Source: Alphaproteobacteria bacterium SO-S41 (lineage in GTDB: Bacteria > Pseudomonadota > Alphaproteobacteria > Micropepsales > Micropepsaceae). From it: DNA of 64,000 nt. Where the stretch lies: assembly GCA_019670725.1 (NCBI GenBank), contig AP024629.1, forward strand, positions 62,001 through 126,000, in the 5' to 3' direction. Below, piece after piece: positions 8,179-20,061 of the stretch. The translations under genes and the position numbers were made by a program. The first letter of the stretch is position 1; the number at the start of each line of letters is the position of its first letter. The notes below the pieces were generated by a model. That model did not search any database. It saw only the letters and a program-made list of their open reading frames with translations, and was not told where the DNA came from.

Positions 8179-8678
8179 GACCGGGTTTTCGCCGACGCCT
8201 TTTTGCGCTGCTGCGGCGCGTCGGGCGCGAGGGCATCGAGGACATTGCCCTTGGAGGTCGCCTCGCGGGCGAGCTGTTCATAACGGTGGCGCATTTTTTC
8301 CAGCGTCTGCTCGTCGAGATTGTCGATATCGAGCAGCGCGTTATGCGCGGGGACGGTGGCGCGGATCAGCTCGTCGATCTTGAGATGCAGCGCCGCGGTG
8401 TCGCGGTTCTGGCTCGCCTGGATCACGAAGACCATCAGGAAGGTGATGATCGTCGTGCCGGTATTGATGATGAGCTGCCAGGTTTCGGAATAGCCGACGA
8501 ACGGGCCGGCCACCGCCCAGACGATGACGATCGCGACAGCCGCGATGAACGCTTCCGGCCGGCCGGCATGGCGCGAGATGAAGGCCGAGAAGCGCGTGAA
8601 GAACGAGCCCTTGTCGCGCGTGATCGCCCCGGCGTTCACGGGCGCGGTTTTGCCACTCGGCTTCTTCGTCGCGGCCAT
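8175..8678 (-). CDS. Low-affinity iron permease family protein
   Basis: This 167-residue protein has two close membrane segments (AVAIVIVWAVAGPFVG and a second around ITFLMVFVIQ) and the strongly conserved family stretch ETWQLIINTGTTIITFLMVF followed by QNRDTAALHLKIDELIRA. The family is named after yeast Fet4-like low-affinity iron transporters, but bacterial members are short and their transport role is unproven. The lysine-rich tails at both ends are cytoplasmic by charge. It is convergent with the LysR gene and upstream of (same strand as) nothing obviously related. Confidence 0.82.
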   Translation of the reverse strand: MAATKKPSGKTAPVNAGAITRDKGSFFTRFSAFISRHAGRPEAFIAAVAIVIVWAVAGPFVGYSETWQLIINTGTTIITFLMVFVIQASQNRDTAALHLKIDELIRATVPAHNALLDIDNLDEQTLEKMRHRYEQLAREATSKGNVLDALAPDAPQQRKKASAKTRS

Positions 8679-8737
8679 CGCTGGTTCCTCTTGCGGGACC
8701 CAAACGAGGAGCGCGGCAGGAAGTTCCGCGCCTCGCC

Positions 8738-10999
<2,262 letters not shown>

Positions 11000-11105
11000 G
11001 AGGCGGGGGTTTTAGCCCCAGCCCGCCGCCCGGCTCAACAAAAGTTTCGCGAAATCGGCGTCTGACACAATATCATTGCGGGACGGGTGACCGGCGAGGC
11101 GTCCG

Positions 11106-11927
11106 CTAGGCCCGCCTCCAAGCCCCCGCATGCGCCGTGGCGAAAGCAGCAAAGGTCGTGGGTGCCTGGCCCGTCAGTGTCTGCACATCCGCCGTGCTGC
11201 GGTCCTCGGCGCCTGTCGCGATGGTCGCGTAGCCCGCCGCGAGGAATTGCGCGGTCAGCTCCGGGAGGCCGCGTTGGACGAAGCGGGCGGCCATGGCTTC
11301 GGTCGAGATGTGGGTGTGGGTGATCGTCCGGCCGGTGGCGCGCGTGAGCGTGGCGGCGACGTCGTCATAGGAGAGGCGTTCCGAGCCCGTGAGGGTGAAA
11401 TCGCGGTTGAGGGGCGCGGGCGCGGTCAGGGCGGCATAGGCGCAGGCGGCGATGTCAGCGGCGTCGATGAAGGCGACGCGGCCGTTGCCGGTGTTGGAAT
11501 AGATCGTGTTCTCGTCCCGGATCGAGGCGAGGAAGGGGCCTTCGGAGAAGTTCTGCATGAAGGCGGTGGGACGCAGCACTGCCCAGTCGACGGCGTGGTC
11601 AATCAACCACTGATGGACGAGACCGTGGCCCCAAGGTCCCGCCGGCAGCGACGACATGGAGAGCAACACGAAGCGCGTCACGCCTTTCGCCTGCGCGCGC
11701 TCGCAGAAGGCGATCATGCGGGCATAGGGGTCAGGCACGTTGCCGGGCGCGATGAGATAGATCGCGGTGACGCCCTCCAGCGCCGCGTCCCAGGTGGCGG
11801 GATCGGTCCAGTCGAACGGGGCTGCGCCGCTGCGCGAGGCGGCGCGGTGGGGGATGCCGTTCTGCTGCAGCAGGGGGACGAGGCTGCGGCCGGTCTTCCC
11901 CGTGGCGCCGGTGACGAGGACGGTCAT
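11106..11927 (-). CDS. NmrA-like NAD(P)-binding oxidoreductase
   Basis: This 273-residue atypical short-chain dehydrogenase opens with the Rossmann motif VLVTGATGKTGRSLVPLL (residues 3-20). AIYLIAPG, VTRFVLLSMSS and VLRPTAFMQNF follow, the pattern of NmrA/azoreductase/'ergot alkaloid' type proteins that bind NAD(P)H and act on quinones, azo compounds or unknown substrates. It overlaps the SnoaL-like gene by ATGA and is therefore co-translated with it. The pair faces a TetR regulator across a 71-base gap, suggesting xenobiotic- or metabolite-inducible expression. The substrate is not known. Confidence 0.8.
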   Translation of the reverse strand: MTVLVTGATGKTGRSLVPLLQQNGIPHRAASRSGAAPFDWTDPATWDAALEGVTAIYLIAPGNVPDPYARMIAFCERAQAKGVTRFVLLSMSSLPAGPWGHGLVHQWLIDHAVDWAVLRPTAFMQNFSEGPFLASIRDENTIYSNTGNGRVAFIDAADIAACAYAALTAPAPLNRDFTLTGSERLSYDDVAATLTRATGRTITHTHISTEAMAARFVQRGLPELTAQFLAAGYATIATGAEDRSTADVQTLTGQAPTTFAAFATAHAGAWRRA

Positions 11928-12394
11928 GAGCGCGCCTCCGTTTCGGGGACGCCGAAGGCGGCGGTCCAGGCGTCGCGGCCGCCATTGGCGTCCATCGAGG
12001 CGATGGGGTTCCAGTATTCGCGGTAGCGCCAGATCTTGCCGCCATTGGTCTCGACGATCGAGACATAGCGCTGGGTGATCGGCAGGCCGGTTGCGACGAT
12101 CGTGCCGCTGAGCCCCATTTCGATGCAGACCTTCGCGGGGTCGAGCATGGGGTGGACATCGTAATACTGGAGCCCGCCTGCCTGCATGCGGCCGGAGACG
12201 CCCCGCATATAGGCGACGATCTCGGCCGTCCCGACATAGCGGCTGCGCCGGCCGGGCGGGGCGTAGGGGAATTCCAGCACGCCGTCCTCGGCCCAGAGCG
12301 CCGCGAACCCGTCCCAGTCCTTCTGCGAGAACAGCGCGAGATACTGGTTGGTGAGGGCCAGCGTCGCCGCGCGTTCGGCCGCGGTGTCGGTCAT
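11924..12394 (-). CDS. SnoaL-like/NTF2-fold protein
   Basis: This 156-residue protein has the NTF2-like alpha-plus-beta cone signature: NQYLALFSQKDWDGFAALWAEDGV, then a substrate-pocket region rich in Tyr/Phe (LEFPYAPPG, YVGTAEIVAYM) and KIWRYREYWNP at the C-terminus. Members are isomerases, cyclases, dehydratases or non-catalytic ligand binders. It is first of two genes (followed by the NmrA-like reductase) and divergent from TetR at 12466. A palindromic candidate operator lies between them. The catalytic role cannot be assigned. Confidence 0.75.
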   Translation of the reverse strand: MTDTAAERAATLALTNQYLALFSQKDWDGFAALWAEDGVLEFPYAPPGRRSRYVGTAEIVAYMRGVSGRMQAGGLQYYDVHPMLDPAKVCIEMGLSGTIVATGLPITQRYVSIVETNGGKIWRYREYWNPIASMDANGGRDAWTAAFGVPETEARS

Positions 12395-12435
12395 GTCGGT
12401 CTTCCTTGCATCGTCCCGCCGTCACGCTCTATTTA

Positions 12436-12449
12436 TGAAGGATCGTTCA
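12436..12449. promoter_or_regulatory. Candidate TetR operator between divergent genes
   Basis: The 14-bp sequence TGAAGGATCGTTCA reads TGAA-n-GATC-n-TTCA on both strands (12 of 14 positions symmetric). It lies in the 71-base gap between the SnoaL-like gene and the TetR gene, 17 bases before the tetR start codon. Its shape resembles known TetR-family operators. Binding is inferred from position and symmetry. Confidence 0.5.
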
Positions 12450-12465
12450 GTTTTGGAATTCGCAT

Positions 12466-13122
12466 ATGGCGCGGCTGGCGACAGTGGCCCTTGAGGCACG
12501 GAAACAGCCACGCCAGAGGCGGGCGCAGGCGACGGTCGATGCCATCATGGAAGCGACCATTCAGGTTTTGCTGGAGGGTGGCCTGCAGCGCCTGACGACG
12601 ACGCGAGTGGCGGAGCGGGCCGGGGTCAGCGTCGGGACGATGTACCAGTATTTCCCGCAGAAGCAGGCGCTGCTCTTCGCGCTGCTGCGCCGCTACATGG
12701 AGAAGACGGCGGCGGCGATCGCCGCCTCGTGCGAACGCTCTCGTGGGGCGACCATCGCTGTTATCGCCGAGACGCTGGTCGGCGACTTTCTGGACGCCAA
12801 GACGACCGATATGAACGTTGCGCAGGCGCTGCACGCCGTGGGGATGGAGCTGGCGACGGGCAATCTGCTCGACGAATTCGGGCGGGCGAACCAGGCGGCG
12901 ATCAGGGGCCTTCTGGAAAGCGCCGAAGATGCCGTGTTCGACGATCCCGGTGCGGTTGCCTTCGCCCTGCGCGCGACGCTGTCGGGCACCGCGCGGGCGG
13001 CGACGCGGCCGGATGCCAAGCGCTACGACACGAGGGCGCTTCGCCATGAATTGCAGATCATGGCGGCGGCCTATCTGAAGGCGCGCGCGAGGCCGCGTGA
13101 CGCCGAAGCGGCGCGCCGCTAA
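12466..13122 (+). CDS. TetR-family transcriptional regulator
   Basis: This 218-residue protein has an N-terminal helix-turn-helix at about residues 20-65 ([39 protein letters not shown], the diagnostic TetR recognition helix, then [15 protein letters not shown]). The C-terminal ligand-binding domain is divergent. It starts 71 bases from the divergent SnoaL/NmrA pair, which is its likely target along with itself. It ends only 10 bases before mutS, so some mutS transcription may read through from this promoter. Confidence 0.9.
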   Translation: MARLATVALEARKQPRQRRAQATVDAIMEATIQVLLEGGLQRLTTTRVAERAGVSVGTMYQYFPQKQALLFALLRRYMEKTAAAIAASCERSRGATIAVIAETLVGDFLDAKTTDMNVAQALHAVGMELATGNLLDEFGRANQAAIRGLLESAEDAVFDDPGAVAFALRATLSGTARAATRPDAKRYDTRALRHELQIMAAAYLKARARPRDAEAARR

Positions 13123-13132
13123 GACAGCCGCG

Positions 13133-15805
13133 ATGAACGACCTAACCCCGCCCCCTTCTGACGCGCGCGTGACGCCGATGATGGCCCAGTACATGGCCAT
13201 CAAGGCGGATCATCCCGATGCGCTGCTGTTCTATCGGATGGGCGATTTCTACGAGCTGTTCTTCGACGATGCCGTGCAGGCGAGCGCCGCGCTGGACATC
13301 GCGCTGACCAAGCGCGGCAAGCATCTGGATCAGGATATCGCGATGTGCGGCGTGCCCGCGGTCGGGGCCGAGCCGTATCTGGAGAAGCTGATCCGTAGGG
13401 GTTTCAAGGTCGCGGTCTGCGAACAGACCGAGGCGCCGGCGGAAGCGAAAAAGCGTGGCGCGAAATCGGTGGTGGCGCGGGCGGTGATCCGCCTGGTGAC
13501 GCCGGGCACGCTGACCGAGGATGCGCTGCTGGACGCGCGCCGGCGGAATTATCTCGGCTGTCTCGCCAAGGCCGGCGGCGAACTAGCGCTCGCCTATGCG
13601 GATCTGTCCGACGGCGCGTTCGCGGTGGTGCGGCTCGCGCCCGCCGAAGTGGGTGCGGCGCTGGCGCGGATCGACCCGGCTGAGCTGCTGGTCAGCGAGG
13701 CGCTGGCCGACGATGCGGCGCTGGATGGCGCGATCCGGGCGCTGGGCGCGCGGGCGACGATCCTGGCCGCGCCGCGTTTCGACAGCGCGAATGGCGAGGC
13801 GGCGCTGAAGCGGCTCTACGGCATCGCGACGCTTGACGCCTTTGGCGCGTTCGGACGGGCGGAGCTCGCAGCTGCTGGCGCGGTCGCCGACTATATCAAT
13901 CTCACCCAGAAGGGCCGCGACGCGCGGCTGACCCCGCTGCGCTCGGAAGCCGAAAGCGGGATCGTCCAGATCGATCCGGCGACGCGGCGGAACCTCGAAC
14001 TCGTGATGACGCTCAGCGGCACGCGCGAGGGTTCGCTGCTCGCGGTGATCGATCGCACGGTGACGGCGGCGGGCGCGCGTGTGCTGAACGACCGGCTGGC
14101 CAGCCCCTCGACGGCCTTGGGCGTGATCACCCAGCGGCTGGATGCGGTCGGCTATTTCCTGGAGAGGCGCGAGCTGCGCACCGGCGTGCGCACGCAACTC
14201 CGTCAGACGCCGGACATGGCGCGGGCACTGTCGCGCATTGCGCTGGGTCGTGGGGGGCCGCGCGATCTCGCGAGCCTGCGCGACGGACTTGCCGCCGCCG
14301 CGGCGCTCGGCCAGGCGCTTGAGGCCGAGATCGCGCCGCCGCTCGAACTGGAAGAGATCGCGATCGCCCTGCGCAGCGGCGGCGATGCGCGTGCGGCCCT
14401 CGCCGCAAGGCTGGCGGCGGAGCTGAGCGACAGCTTGCCTTTGCAGGCGCGCGACGGCGGCTTCATCGCGGCGGGCGCGAACGGCGATCTGGATGGCGCG
14501 CGGGCGCTGCGCGACGATGCGCGCAAGGTGATCGCGGCACTGGAGACCGAGCTGCGCGCCGAGACGGGCATCGGCTCGCTGAAGATCCGGCACAACAATG
14601 TCGTCGGCTATCATGTCGAAGCGACGGCCGCGCATGCCGCGAAGCTGCTGGCCGAGCCCTACAAGGCGCGCTTCATCCATCGCCAGACGCTGCCCAATGC
14701 CGCGCGCTTCACGACGGCGGAGCTGAGCGATCTCGCGACGCGCATCCTGGAGGCCGGGGCGCGGACGCTGGAGCTGGAGCTCGCGATGTTCGAGGCGCTG
14801 TGCGCTGACGTGCGCGGCCTCGCCGAAGCGATCGGCGCGATTGCCGGCGCGCTCGCCAGCCTCGATGCCAGCGCGGCGCTCGCCGACCTCGCCGAGAGCG
14901 CGCAATGGGTGCGCCCGCTGGTGGACGAGAGCGACGCTTTCCACATCGAGGCCGGGCGGCATCCCGTGGTGGAGGCGGCGCTGCGCAAGGACGGCCAGAC
15001 CTTCACGCCGAACGATTGCGATCTCTCCAACGGGGCGCAGGGGCGACTCTGGCTCGTCACCGGTCCGAACATGGCGGGTAAGTCGACCTTCCTGCGCCAG
15101 AACGCGCTGATCGCCATCCTCGCGCAGATCGGCAGCTTCGTGCCCGCGTCGCGCGCCCATATCGGGATCGCCGATCGCGTCTTCAGCCGCGTGGGCGCGG
15201 CCGACGATCTGGCGCGGGGGCGTTCGACCTTCATGGTCGAGATGGTCGAGACGGCGGCGATCCTGACCCAGGCGGGGCCGCGCGCGCTCGTCATCCTCGA
15301 CGAGATCGGGCGCGGCACGGCGACGTTCGACGGGCTCTCCATCGCCTGGGGCGCGATCGAACATCTGCACGACATCAATCGCAGCCGCACGTTGTTCGCG
15401 ACGCATTATCACGAACTGACCGCGCTGGCCGCGAAGCTCTCCGGCCTTTCCTGCGTCTCGATGCGGGTCAAGGAATGGAAGGGCGATGTCGTCTTCCTGC
15501 ACGAGGTCGCGCCGGGCGCGGCGGATCGCAGCTACGGCATCCAGGTCGCGAAACTCGCGGGGCTCCCCACCGCCGTCGTCAAGCGCGCCGAGGCCGTGCT
15601 GAAGGCGCTGGAGAAAGGCGACACCGGCCGCAAGGCCGCGACGCTCATCGACGACCTGCCGCTGTTCAGCGCCGCGGCGGAGAAGGAAGAGGCGGCGAAA
15701 CCCTTGCCCGTGGTCGAGAAGCTCGCTGGCATCGACCCCGACGCGCTGACGCCGAAGGAGGCGCTGGAGTTGATCTATGCGCTGAAGAAGCTGGCCGCGC
15801 CGTGA
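13133..15805 (+). CDS. mutS: DNA mismatch repair ATPase MutS
   Basis: This 890-residue protein recognises mismatches and recruits MutL. The N-terminal mismatch-binding motif [15 protein letters not shown] (Phe-x-Glu wedge) lies near residue 35. Clamp and lever domains follow, then the ATPase with Walker [10 protein letters not shown] at about residue 644, the STFMVEM segment, Walker B/signature [12 protein letters not shown] and FATHYHEL. The start [10 protein letters not shown] is preferred over an in-frame ATG at 13097, which lies inside tetR. The gene overlaps the following acetyltransferase by GTGA. No mutL in the window. Confidence 0.97.
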   Translation: MNDLTPPPSDARVTPMMAQYMAIKADHPDALLFYRMGDFYELFFDDAVQASAALDIALTKRGKHLDQDIAMCGVPAVGAEPYLEKLIRRGFKVAVCEQTEAPAEAKKRGAKSVVARAVIRLVTPGTLTEDALLDARRRNYLGCLAKAGGELALAYADLSDGAFAVVRLAPAEVGAALARIDPAELLVSEALADDAALDGAIRALGARATILAAPRFDSANGEAALKRLYGIATLDAFGAFGRAELAAAGAVADYINLTQKGRDARLTPLRSEAESGIVQIDPATRRNLELVMTLSGTREGSLLAVIDRTVTAAGARVLNDRLASPSTALGVITQRLDAVGYFLERRELRTGVRTQLRQTPDMARALSRIALGRGGPRDLASLRDGLAAAAALGQALEAEIAPPLELEEIAIALRSGGDARAALAARLAAELSDSLPLQARDGGFIAAGANGDLDGARALRDDARKVIAALETELRAETGIGSLKIRHNNVVGYHVEATAAHAAKLLAEPYKARFIHRQTLPNAARFTTAELSDLATRILEAGARTLELELAMFEALCADVRGLAEAIGAIAGALASLDASAALADLAESAQWVRPLVDESDAFHIEAGRHPVVEAALRKDGQTFTPNDCDLSNGAQGRLWLVTGPNMAGKSTFLRQNALIAILAQIGSFVPASRAHIGIADRVFSRVGAADDLARGRSTFMVEMVETAAILTQAGPRALVILDEIGRGTATFDGLSIAWGAIEHLHDINRSRTLFATHYHELTALAAKLSGLSCVSMRVKEWKGDVVFLHEVAPGAADRSYGIQVAKLAGLPTAVVKRAEAVLKALEKGDTGRKAATLIDDLPLFSAAAEKEEAAKPLPVVEKLAGIDPDALTPKEALELIYALKKLAAP

Positions 15806-16269
15806 CCTTGATCCGACCGGCGTGCGCTGACGATGCGCCTGCGCTGATCGCCCTGCTGCACGCCACGTTCCTCGACACCTGGGCGCCGCAGATGTCGGCA
15901 GAGTCGTTGGCGCGGTGGCATGAGCGCGACGATGGGCCTGAGAACTACGTATGCGACAAGGGCGCGGACTTCGTGGTGGCTGAGGTCGACGGCACACTCG
16001 CCGGGATGATCCACTGGCATGAGGGTTTCGTGCATGCGCTGCATGTCGATGCGCGGTTTCGGCGGCGCGGGATCGGGGCGGCGCTGATGGCGGAAGCCGA
16101 AGCCGCGACGCGGGCAGCGGGCATTGCGCGGCTGCGGCTGGAGACCGACACGTTCAACGGCCCAAGCCAGGCACTCTATCGCGCACTCGGCTTTGTTGAG
16201 ATCGATCGCTATCCCGATGCGCAATACGATCCGCGCATCGTGACGGTGCTGCTGGAGAAGGCGCTGTAG
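15802..16269 (+). CDS. GNAT-family N-acetyltransferase
   Basis: This 155-residue protein starts at GTG overlapping the mutS stop by 4 bp. It shows the GNAT core: [20 protein letters not shown] at the N-terminus, motif A as [20 protein letters not shown] (acetyl-CoA pyrophosphate loop R-R-x-G-I-G), and motif B as [20 protein letters not shown]. The substrate is unknown; nothing ties it to mismatch repair beyond co-transcription. Confidence 0.82.
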   Translation: MTLIRPACADDAPALIALLHATFLDTWAPQMSAESLARWHERDDGPENYVCDKGADFVVAEVDGTLAGMIHWHEGFVHALHVDARFRRRGIGAALMAEAEAATRAAGIARLRLETDTFNGPSQALYRALGFVEIDRYPDAQYDPRIVTVLLEKAL

Positions 16270-16390
16270 GCCGCCCGCCAAATTGCACCGGCCGGCACCA
16301 TCAACCCTGACGCGCCTGCGGCCAAAGGGGCGCTTGAACTGAGCGCCGAACGCGGGACAGTCGCCGCTTCGCAAGCGGGGCAAGCGAGGC

Positions 16391-17545
16391 ATGTCGGGGG
16401 ACGATTACTGGGCGGATTATAATCGCGGGGCGGCCGGCCTGCCGCCGCGCGATGGTTTGGTCTACAACATGGCCGAGCGGGCCGGTTATGACGCCGCGAA
16501 CACCGGCAACACCAATAGCAGCCCGGCGACCAACGGCGCGGGAGCGCTGGTCCTTCTGGTGGCGGCTATCGCGGCCATTGTCGTCGCAGCAGGGGCGGCG
16601 GCGGTGTCGGCGATCATGGCGCTGCCCTGCGCCTATCTGCTGATCGCGATCACCGCGCTGTTCACGCGCGGCCACCGGATCGGCTTTGGCGATGCCTACA
16701 AAGCGGGCTTCATAGGTTTCGGGATCGCCGTGGTGCTGGCCGCGCTGATCGTGGCGGGGACGATCCAGGGCGTCCTGCCGATCCTGCCGATCCTGCCCGC
16801 CACCGCGCCGGTGATCATCTGGCTGGCCAACGGACTGGATCTTGGCAGCACAACCCTGTCCGGCGGGGTCGTAAGCCTGGTGATCGGCGGCGTGGTGCTG
16901 CTTGTGCCGGGGATCGTCGCCTTTGCCTTTGTGCTCTGGCGCCGCATCGGCAAGCCCTATGCGGGCGTTGCCGGCTTCCTGCGCGGTCTCGTCGCCGGCG
17001 TCTTCGTGCTGGTGGTTCCACTGCTGGCGACCGCGGTCGCCGCGAAGCTCGCCGCGCCCTATGTCGATCCCGCCGTGCGGGGCGGCGAGATCACGACCTA
17101 TCTGATGATCACGCTGACCCTCGTTGCCGTGATGGCGGTGACGGGCGGCCTGCTGCTCGGCCTCATATTGATGGCGTGCGGCGGCGGCATCGCCAAAGGC
17201 GGGCCACTGTTCGGCACCGCCTGGTTCACCGGCGCCGTCGCCATGGCGATTGCCGGCGGCACGGCGGCCATCGCCATCTTCCTTTTCCGCGACGGCGATC
17301 AGATGCTGCAGGCATTGATCGCGCTTACGGGCGTCGGCCTGAAAAACCCGCCGGCGTTCGCCGAGGCCCTGCCCGGCTTCCTGAAGCTGACGGCGCCCGG
17401 CGCGGTCGCCGGCGGCTTTTTCGTGGCCGGCAATCTCTATGCCTATCGCGGCCTTGGCGGCTGGCTGAAGGCATTGGCGATCACCGCGCCCTTTTGCCTC
17501 GCGGCGCTAGGCGGCGCGGTGATGGTTCTGGCGCAGTTGCGTTAG
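16391..17545 (+). CDS. Unassigned polytopic membrane protein
   Basis: This 384-residue protein has a polar N-terminus of about 50 residues rich in Asp, Tyr and Asn (SGDDYWADYNRG), then around ten hydrophobic stretches with many Gly, Ala and Val. No domain was recognised. The base composition fits its neighbours. A short CCGCTT/AAGCGG hairpin (16364-16378) sits just upstream of the start, near the ribosome-binding region. It could be a transporter-like or envelope protein; no function is proposed. Confidence 0.6.
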   Translation: MSGDDYWADYNRGAAGLPPRDGLVYNMAERAGYDAANTGNTNSSPATNGAGALVLLVAAIAAIVVAAGAAAVSAIMALPCAYLLIAITALFTRGHRIGFGDAYKAGFIGFGIAVVLAALIVAGTIQGVLPILPILPATAPVIIWLANGLDLGSTTLSGGVVSLVIGGVVLLVPGIVAFAFVLWRRIGKPYAGVAGFLRGLVAGVFVLVVPLLATAVAAKLAAPYVDPAVRGGEITTYLMITLTLVAVMAVTGGLLLGLILMACGGGIAKGGPLFGTAWFTGAVAMAIAGGTAAIAIFLFRDGDQMLQALIALTGVGLKNPPAFAEALPGFLKLTAPGAVAGGFFVAGNLYAYRGLGGWLKALAITAPFCLAALGGAVMVLAQLR

Positions 17546-17566
17546 GCGACGCGCCGAACCGCAGGT

Positions 17567-17947
17567 TCAGCGCTGCGACAGCACGCGCCAGCCTACCGCG
17601 TAGAGGACGACCAGCGTCGCCTCGACGGCGATGGGCATGATCATGTCCTGCGACAGCCCGAGCAAAGCGAGGGTCAGCAGGCGGCCGCTAAGCGCGAGGC
17701 CGATCATCACGAGCGGCACGACGGCGAGCCGCGCCTCGTTGCGGAAGGCGGCGGCGAGGGCGAACAGCCCGGCAGCGCCGAAGAAGCCGCCGAGATCGGC
17801 GCGCAGCGTCGCGGTGCCGAGCGCACCCATCGCCTGGATGCCGAGCTGGGCCGTCGGCGTCGCCGGATCCTGCCAGATCCGCGCCGCCACCAGCAGCGCC
17901 AGCGCGCCGGACAGGCCGATGAGCACGCGCACGACGATCTGAACCAT
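17567..17947 (-). CDS. Small four-helix membrane protein, DUF4345-like
   Basis: This 126-residue protein has four hydrophobic segments: VVRVLIGLSGALALLVAARI, then FFGAAGLFALAAAF, LAVVPLVMIGLALSGRLLTL and MPIAVEATLVVLYAVGW. The G-x-x-G-F-F-G-A-A-G core and the helix pattern resemble the DUF4345 group, whose role is unknown. It is convergent with the 16391 membrane gene and divergent from the AI-2E family permease. Confidence 0.6.
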   Translation of the reverse strand: MVQIVVRVLIGLSGALALLVAARIWQDPATPTAQLGIQAMGALGTATLRADLGGFFGAAGLFALAAAFRNEARLAVVPLVMIGLALSGRLLTLALLGLSQDMIMPIAVEATLVVLYAVGWRVLSQR

Positions 17948-18082
17948 TTGTCTCTCCCCCGCTTATTGTGACACGAACTATGTCACGAATTTGCGCGGGG
18001 TGAGAGCGTTCGTTGCACGCGGCCCGATTATGCGGCCATCTGCACCCTGCCCTCGCATCGCGGGCGACGACAGGTGAGGCTC

Positions 18083-19207
18083 ATGAACGACAAGACCGCC
18101 CTCAGCGACAGTGAAGACCGCTTCGTGCGCAAGGTGCTGCTGGTCTTCGCGCTGGCCGCGGTGGCGGCGCTGCTCTGGGTGCTGAGCGATCTGCTGTTGC
18201 TGGTTTTTTCGGCGGTGATCGTCGCGGTCGTGCTGCGCGCGGTCGGGAATCTCATCCGCCGCGTACTGCCGATCGGCGAGAGCCTGTCGGTGACGCTGGC
18301 GGCGGTGCTGATCCTCACCGTCATCGTCGTGATCGTCTGGCTGTTCGGCGCGACGCTGGCGGCGCAGACCAGCGAGCTGATCGGCCGCCTGCCCGCGGCG
18401 TGGGAAGGCCTCAAGTCGCTGCTGTCGGGCTATAGCTGGAGCGCCGATCTGATGAAGCAGATGGAGGGGCTCAGCGACTATGCCGGCCAGTTCGCCGCGC
18501 AAGTGCCGCTGGTCGCGCTGGGCGTCGCGGGGGTCATCGCGAATGTCGGTCTCGCCATTGTCGGCGGCATGATGCTGGCGCTGGAGCCCAAGGCCTATCG
18601 CGACGGGACGCTGCTGCTGGTGCCCAAGCCCGCCCGCGAAAACGCCACCCGCGCGGTCGACGCGACCGGCCATGCGCTGGGCGGCTGGCTGGCGGCGCAG
18701 CTCATCTCGATGATCGTGATTGGCACACTGACCGGCGTCGGCCTGTGGATCGTCGGCGTGCCCTCGGCCTTGGGCCTCGGCCTTTTCGCGGGGCTCGCCC
18801 AGTTCGTGCCGGTGATCGGGCCGATCGTCTCGGCCGTGCCGGGCCTGATGATCAGCGCGACGACGGACTGGAACACCTTTGCCTGGGCCGCCGTCGTCTA
18901 TGTCGGGGTGCAGCAGATCGAGGGCAATCTAGTGACGCCCTATGTGCAGAAGCATATCGCCGGCATTCCCATGGCGCTGGCGCTGTTCTCGATCGTCGCG
19001 TTCGGCGTGCTGTTCGGGCCGCTCGGCGTCATCCTGGCGACGCCGCTGACGTTGGTGGCGCTGGTGCTGGTGAAGAGCCTCTATCTGCGCGATATGCTGG
19101 GCGAGGACGTGCACCTGCCCGGCGAGAAGCCGGGCGCCGCCAAGGCGCCGGCGCCTGTGGCGAATGGTGGCAAGCCGCGCGGTGGACGGCGCGGGCGCGG
19201 CGGCTAG
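18083..19207 (+). CDS. AI-2E family membrane permease (YhhQ/PerM-like)
   Basis: This 374-residue protein has about eight membrane segments in the order typical of the AI-2E exporter family, including the conserved PSALGLGLFAGLAQFVPVIG region and YVGVQQIEGNLVTPYVQ near residue 280. The tail is basic and disordered (GGKPRGGRRGRGG). The family includes proposed autoinducer-2 exporters and sodium/proton antiporters, so the substrate is open. The ATG at 18083 is preferred over a GTG three codons earlier because AGGTGAGG precedes it at good spacing. Confidence 0.85.
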   Translation: MNDKTALSDSEDRFVRKVLLVFALAAVAALLWVLSDLLLLVFSAVIVAVVLRAVGNLIRRVLPIGESLSVTLAAVLILTVIVVIVWLFGATLAAQTSELIGRLPAAWEGLKSLLSGYSWSADLMKQMEGLSDYAGQFAAQVPLVALGVAGVIANVGLAIVGGMMLALEPKAYRDGTLLLVPKPARENATRAVDATGHALGGWLAAQLISMIVIGTLTGVGLWIVGVPSALGLGLFAGLAQFVPVIGPIVSAVPGLMISATTDWNTFAWAAVVYVGVQQIEGNLVTPYVQKHIAGIPMALALFSIVAFGVLFGPLGVILATPLTLVALVLVKSLYLRDMLGEDVHLPGEKPGAAKAPAPVANGGKPRGGRRGRGG

Positions 19208-19235
19208 AGTGCCGGTCTTCCGGAGGTCACCGCCG

Positions 19236-19784
19236 ATGCTTCGCCCTTATGCTGTGCCGTTTTTTCTCGCCGCGCTTGCCGGGTCGGCGCTCGCCGACCC
19301 GCCGCCGATCGCCGCGCCCTATGGCCTGACCTGGAAGCAGAGCAAGGAAGCGGTCGAGGCGCTCGGCACGCCGCTGACCGGCTGCGAGCAGCAGGAGACG
19401 ACCGAGGTCTGCGATCTCGCCGCCGTGCCGCAGCCGCCGGCCGGTGTCATCCCTGATTTCTTCCGCGTCCGCTTCGACGCCGAGGGCCTCACCGCCGTCA
19501 GCCTCGCCTCCGCAACCATCGCCAGCGATCCCGACGGCGCCACCGGCAAGACCGTCTACGAAGCGCTGCGCAAGGATATCGTCGCCGTCTATGGCGAGGG
19601 CGAGCGCACCGAGAAGGTCGGGCAGATCATGCCCTATATGGCGCCGAACGAATTCTATGAATGCCTCGATTTCGACGGCTGCGGCACCTGGGAGACCCGC
19701 TGGGGCGGCGGCGATCTGGTGCTGGGCCTCAAGGGCCTGAAGCCCGGCGAGGGCTATGTGATGGTCAATTATTATCGCCCGTAG
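19236..19784 (+). CDS. Exported protein of unknown function
   Basis: This 182-residue protein has a Sec signal peptide (MLRPYAVPFFLAALAGSALA, predicted cleavage before DPPP). The mature part carries four Cys in two pairs (GCEQQETTEVC and CLDFDGC), which suggests disulfides in the periplasm. GLTWKQSKEAVEALG near residue 30 resembles the repeat unit of some periplasmic 'PASTA-like/YcfL-like' hypothetical proteins but no family was recognised. GGAGG precedes the start. The start chosen gives a clean signal peptide; the longer frame from 19164 overlaps the permease gene. Confidence 0.65.
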   Translation: MLRPYAVPFFLAALAGSALADPPPIAAPYGLTWKQSKEAVEALGTPLTGCEQQETTEVCDLAAVPQPPAGVIPDFFRVRFDAEGLTAVSLASATIASDPDGATGKTVYEALRKDIVAVYGEGERTEKVGQIMPYMAPNEFYECLDFDGCGTWETRWGGGDLVLGLKGLKPGEGYVMVNYYRP

Positions 19785-19800
19785 GTCCGGCGCCGCCGCA

Positions 19801-20061
19801 GTGCTGATCGGGTTCGGCGTCGGCCTCGTGGCCGGCGCGGTCGCCTGGTGGGCGGGCTTCTATGGCTGGCTGGCGAACGAGCTGGGCGGCAGTCTCAGCG
19901 AGGTCGTGCCTTGTCTTTTAGTCAGCGACGATACCTGCGCGCTGCTGGCGGGGGTCGGCGGCCTGACGGGGCGGCCGGTCTATTCGCCCGTCGCGCTGTG
20001 GGCCGGGATCGCGGTGTTGGCGATCGGGATCGTCCTGCACCTGCGGCGCGGCGCGCCCTGA
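19801..20061 (+). CDS. Small two-helix membrane protein
   Basis: This 86-residue protein starts at GTG, 16 bases after the exported-protein gene. One hydrophobic helix lies at each end (LIGFGVGLVAGAVAWWAGFY and PVALWAGIAVLAIGIVLHL) with a short loop between them containing two Cys. It probably shares the transcript of the upstream gene. The family was not recognised. It ends exactly where the convergent gene's stop begins. Confidence 0.5.
   Translation: MLIGFGVGLVAGAVAWWAGFYGWLANELGGSLSEVVPCLLVSDDTCALLAGVGGLTGRPVYSPVALWAGIAVLAIGIVLHLRRGAP

Noticed and set aside
13583-15997. Minus-strand frame of about 800 codons
   Set aside because: It lies wholly antisense to mutS, which has all of its motifs; composition is typical of a shadow frame.
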